Shown piece by piece: positions 5,630 through 6,308 of a stretch of DNA of 6,308 nt. How positions within the stretch are numbered: position 1 is the stretch's first letter; each line of letters opens with the position of its first letter. This DNA comes from Bacillus_CJ salitolerans (GTDB lineage: Bacteria; Bacillota; Bacilli; Bacillales; SA4), in assembly GCF_042680805.1 (NCBI RefSeq), contig NZ_JBHUEM010000019.1, positions 1-6,308 of the forward strand, written 5' to 3'. The notes below the pieces were generated by a model, which worked only from the letters and a program-made list of their open reading frames with translations, was not told the origin of the DNA and searched no databases. The translations under genes and the position numbers were made by a program.

Positions 5630-5952
5630 TCTACGATAATTGCTTTCGCAAAAACTACAGTGGTGCACCGTGGTCGAAGGAGTCAGACCAACGGATGGGC
5701 TCTAATGACACCATAGTTTATCGACCTTCCTCTCTCAGCCCGCAGAATCAGTAATGACGGTTCTAGTACAACATTTTCATTGTCAGAAGATTATTTCGTT
5801 TCATGAATGGCTATCAGGGGCGAGAGTTGAATTCAAGTCAGAGGAAAAGCATTGACAATGTCTGTGCCATTCTATTTGTTTCCATATCTAATGGGTAATT
5901 ATGTAAATAATTGCAAAAATGTTGTATTGTTAGAGAGAAGGAGTGGTTTATA
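5630..5952. other. Gene-free stretch with a GC-rich patch and an inverted repeat
   Basis: No supportable gene is visible. Bases 5641-5720 contain 39 G or C in 80 (49%), far above the neighbouring permease genes, which suggests DNA of a different origin, perhaps an insertion-sequence relic or a structured RNA; I recognise neither. CATTGTCA (5778-5785) is matched by its complement TGACAATG (5853-5860), 67 bases apart. Confidence 0.4.
5876..5905 (+). promoter_or_regulatory. Possible promoter of the small membrane protein gene
   Basis: TTGTTT (5876-5881) and TATGTA (5900-5905) are spaced by 18 bases and stand about 50 bases before the gene at 5953. A consensus -35 TTGACA lies further up at 5852-5857, but no good -10 follows it at the right distance. 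The assignment is tentative. Confidence 0.3.
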
Positions 5953-6132
5953 ATGTGGATTTTTATAGCGCTTGTCTTGGTTGTGTTAACTTTTGCCTTT
6001 TTTATAGATAGGAAAAATAAAAAAATAAAAAATAATCCTCACATTTCAACGAATCCTAATGCAAAACCGGGAGAAGATTCAAATTATATTATGGGAGATA
6101 ACAAAGGCAGTGGGGGTGGAGGACAATTATAA
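5953..6132 (+). CDS. Small single-helix membrane protein with Gly-rich C-terminus
   Basis: A 59-residue protein with one N-terminal membrane helix (about 2-18), a basic stop (DRKNKKIKNN), a polar segment with NPNAKPGE (35-41) and NYIMGDN (44-50), and a Gly-rich end (SGGGGQL). It should sit in the cytoplasmic membrane with one helix. ATG 5953 is chosen because AAGGAG (5938-5943) precedes it by nine bases; an upstream TTG at 5911 in the same frame lacks a ribosome site. Small proteins with a similar helix plus NPNAKPGE segment occur, as I recall, in Bacillus-group genomes without a known function. It is followed by a terminator and appears to be a single-gene unit. Confidence 0.7.
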   Translation: MWIFIALVLVVLTFAFFIDRKNKKIKNNPHISTNPNAKPGEDSNYIMGDNKGSGGGGQL

Positions 6133-6203
6133 AAAGCATGGTTCTCTACTGGATTCCTATCATTTAATTTTATTGAAGTAACAGGGCGAATGTGGAATAA
6201 GAA

Positions 6204-6291
6204 TGAGGCTGGGACATAACTAGCTTCTCTATATGAAAAAAAGTGAAATCGTGTCATCGATTTCACTTTTTTCATTAGATTTCAGTTATGT
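6204..6291. repeat. GAGGCTGGGACATAACT hairpin element
   Basis: The element opens with TGAGGCTGGGACATAACT (6204-6221), whose last eight bases ACATAACT are complemented by AGTTATGT at 6284-6291, enclosing the strong terminator hairpin at 6237-6272. After 6291 the right arm no longer mirrors the left (GCGGACAAG instead of CCCAGCCTC), so that end has drifted or been cut. This is the same motif as the remnant at 2325-2343, in the opposite orientation. Confidence 0.65.
6237..6272. terminator. Bidirectional intrinsic terminator
   Basis: AAAAAAGTGAAATCG (6237-6251) and CGATTTCACTTTTTT (6258-6272) form a perfect 15-bp stem with a six-base loop TGTCAT. The A run on one side and T run on the other allow termination in both directions. 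It closes the small membrane protein gene, whose stop is about 105 bases upstream. Confidence 0.88.
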
Positions 6292-6308
6292 GCGGACAAG
6301 AACTTCTC

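Noticed and set aside
5640..5760. tRNA, CRISPR or known riboswitch in the GC-rich patch
   Set aside because: I could not fold a cloverleaf, there are no regularly spaced repeats, and short stems found there compete with one another.
6084..6275. Minus-strand ORF at the right end
   Set aside because: It runs through the terminator hairpin and the antisense of the Gly-rich tail (Pro-rich translation) and has no ribosome site.

Overview
The window looks like accessory chromosome or mobile-element-associated DNA from a low-GC Firmicute of the Bacillaceae/Planococcaceae kind. The evidence is the very AT-rich coding DNA, strong Shine-Dalgarno sequences in front of GTG and TTG starts, intrinsic terminators with long T runs, and proteins that resemble Bacillus/Staphylococcus families. 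All convincing genes lie on the + strand; the minus-strand ORFs are shadows.

Layout. Bases 1 to about 92 are the 3' end (domains V and VI) of a group IIC-like intron whose body lies outside the window. A dihydrofolate reductase gene of the DfrG/DfrK/DfrD trimethoprim-resistance type follows (164-652). After a 200-base gap with an extended -10 promoter comes a 468-residue RelA/SpoT-family protein (853-2259). Its HD (p)ppGpp-hydrolase site looks intact, its synthetase site has lost the key residues, and it stops just after the TGS domain. Bases 2260-2504 hold decayed repeats and a hairpin. A small two-helix membrane protein follows (2505-2789), then a second, damaged copy of the same intron 3' end (about 2790-2912) and two intrinsic terminators (2928-2950, 2981-3017).

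The second half is an operon-like run: a small lipoprotein (3120-3602), an OppB/DppB-type permease (3620-4510) and an OppC/DppC-type permease (4497-5522). The permease genes overlap by 14 bases. No ATPase and no full-size solute-binding protein is present. A 430-base stretch with no intact gene follows; it contains an unidentified ORF remnant and an unusually GC-rich patch. The window closes with a 59-residue single-helix membrane protein (5953-6132) and a large hairpin built on the TGAGGCTGGGACATA motif, whose terminator core is at 6237-6272.

How it fits together. The first 2.9 kb reads as a cargo block bracketed by two directly repeated intron ends: a drug-resistant folate enzyme, a stand-alone alarmone hydrolase and a membrane peptide. 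The lipoprotein-permease operon is a separate unit insulated by two terminators. Its permeases would need an ATPase encoded elsewhere to work as an ABC transporter. The most unusual items are the hydrolase-only Rel-like protein and the ATPase-less permease operon.
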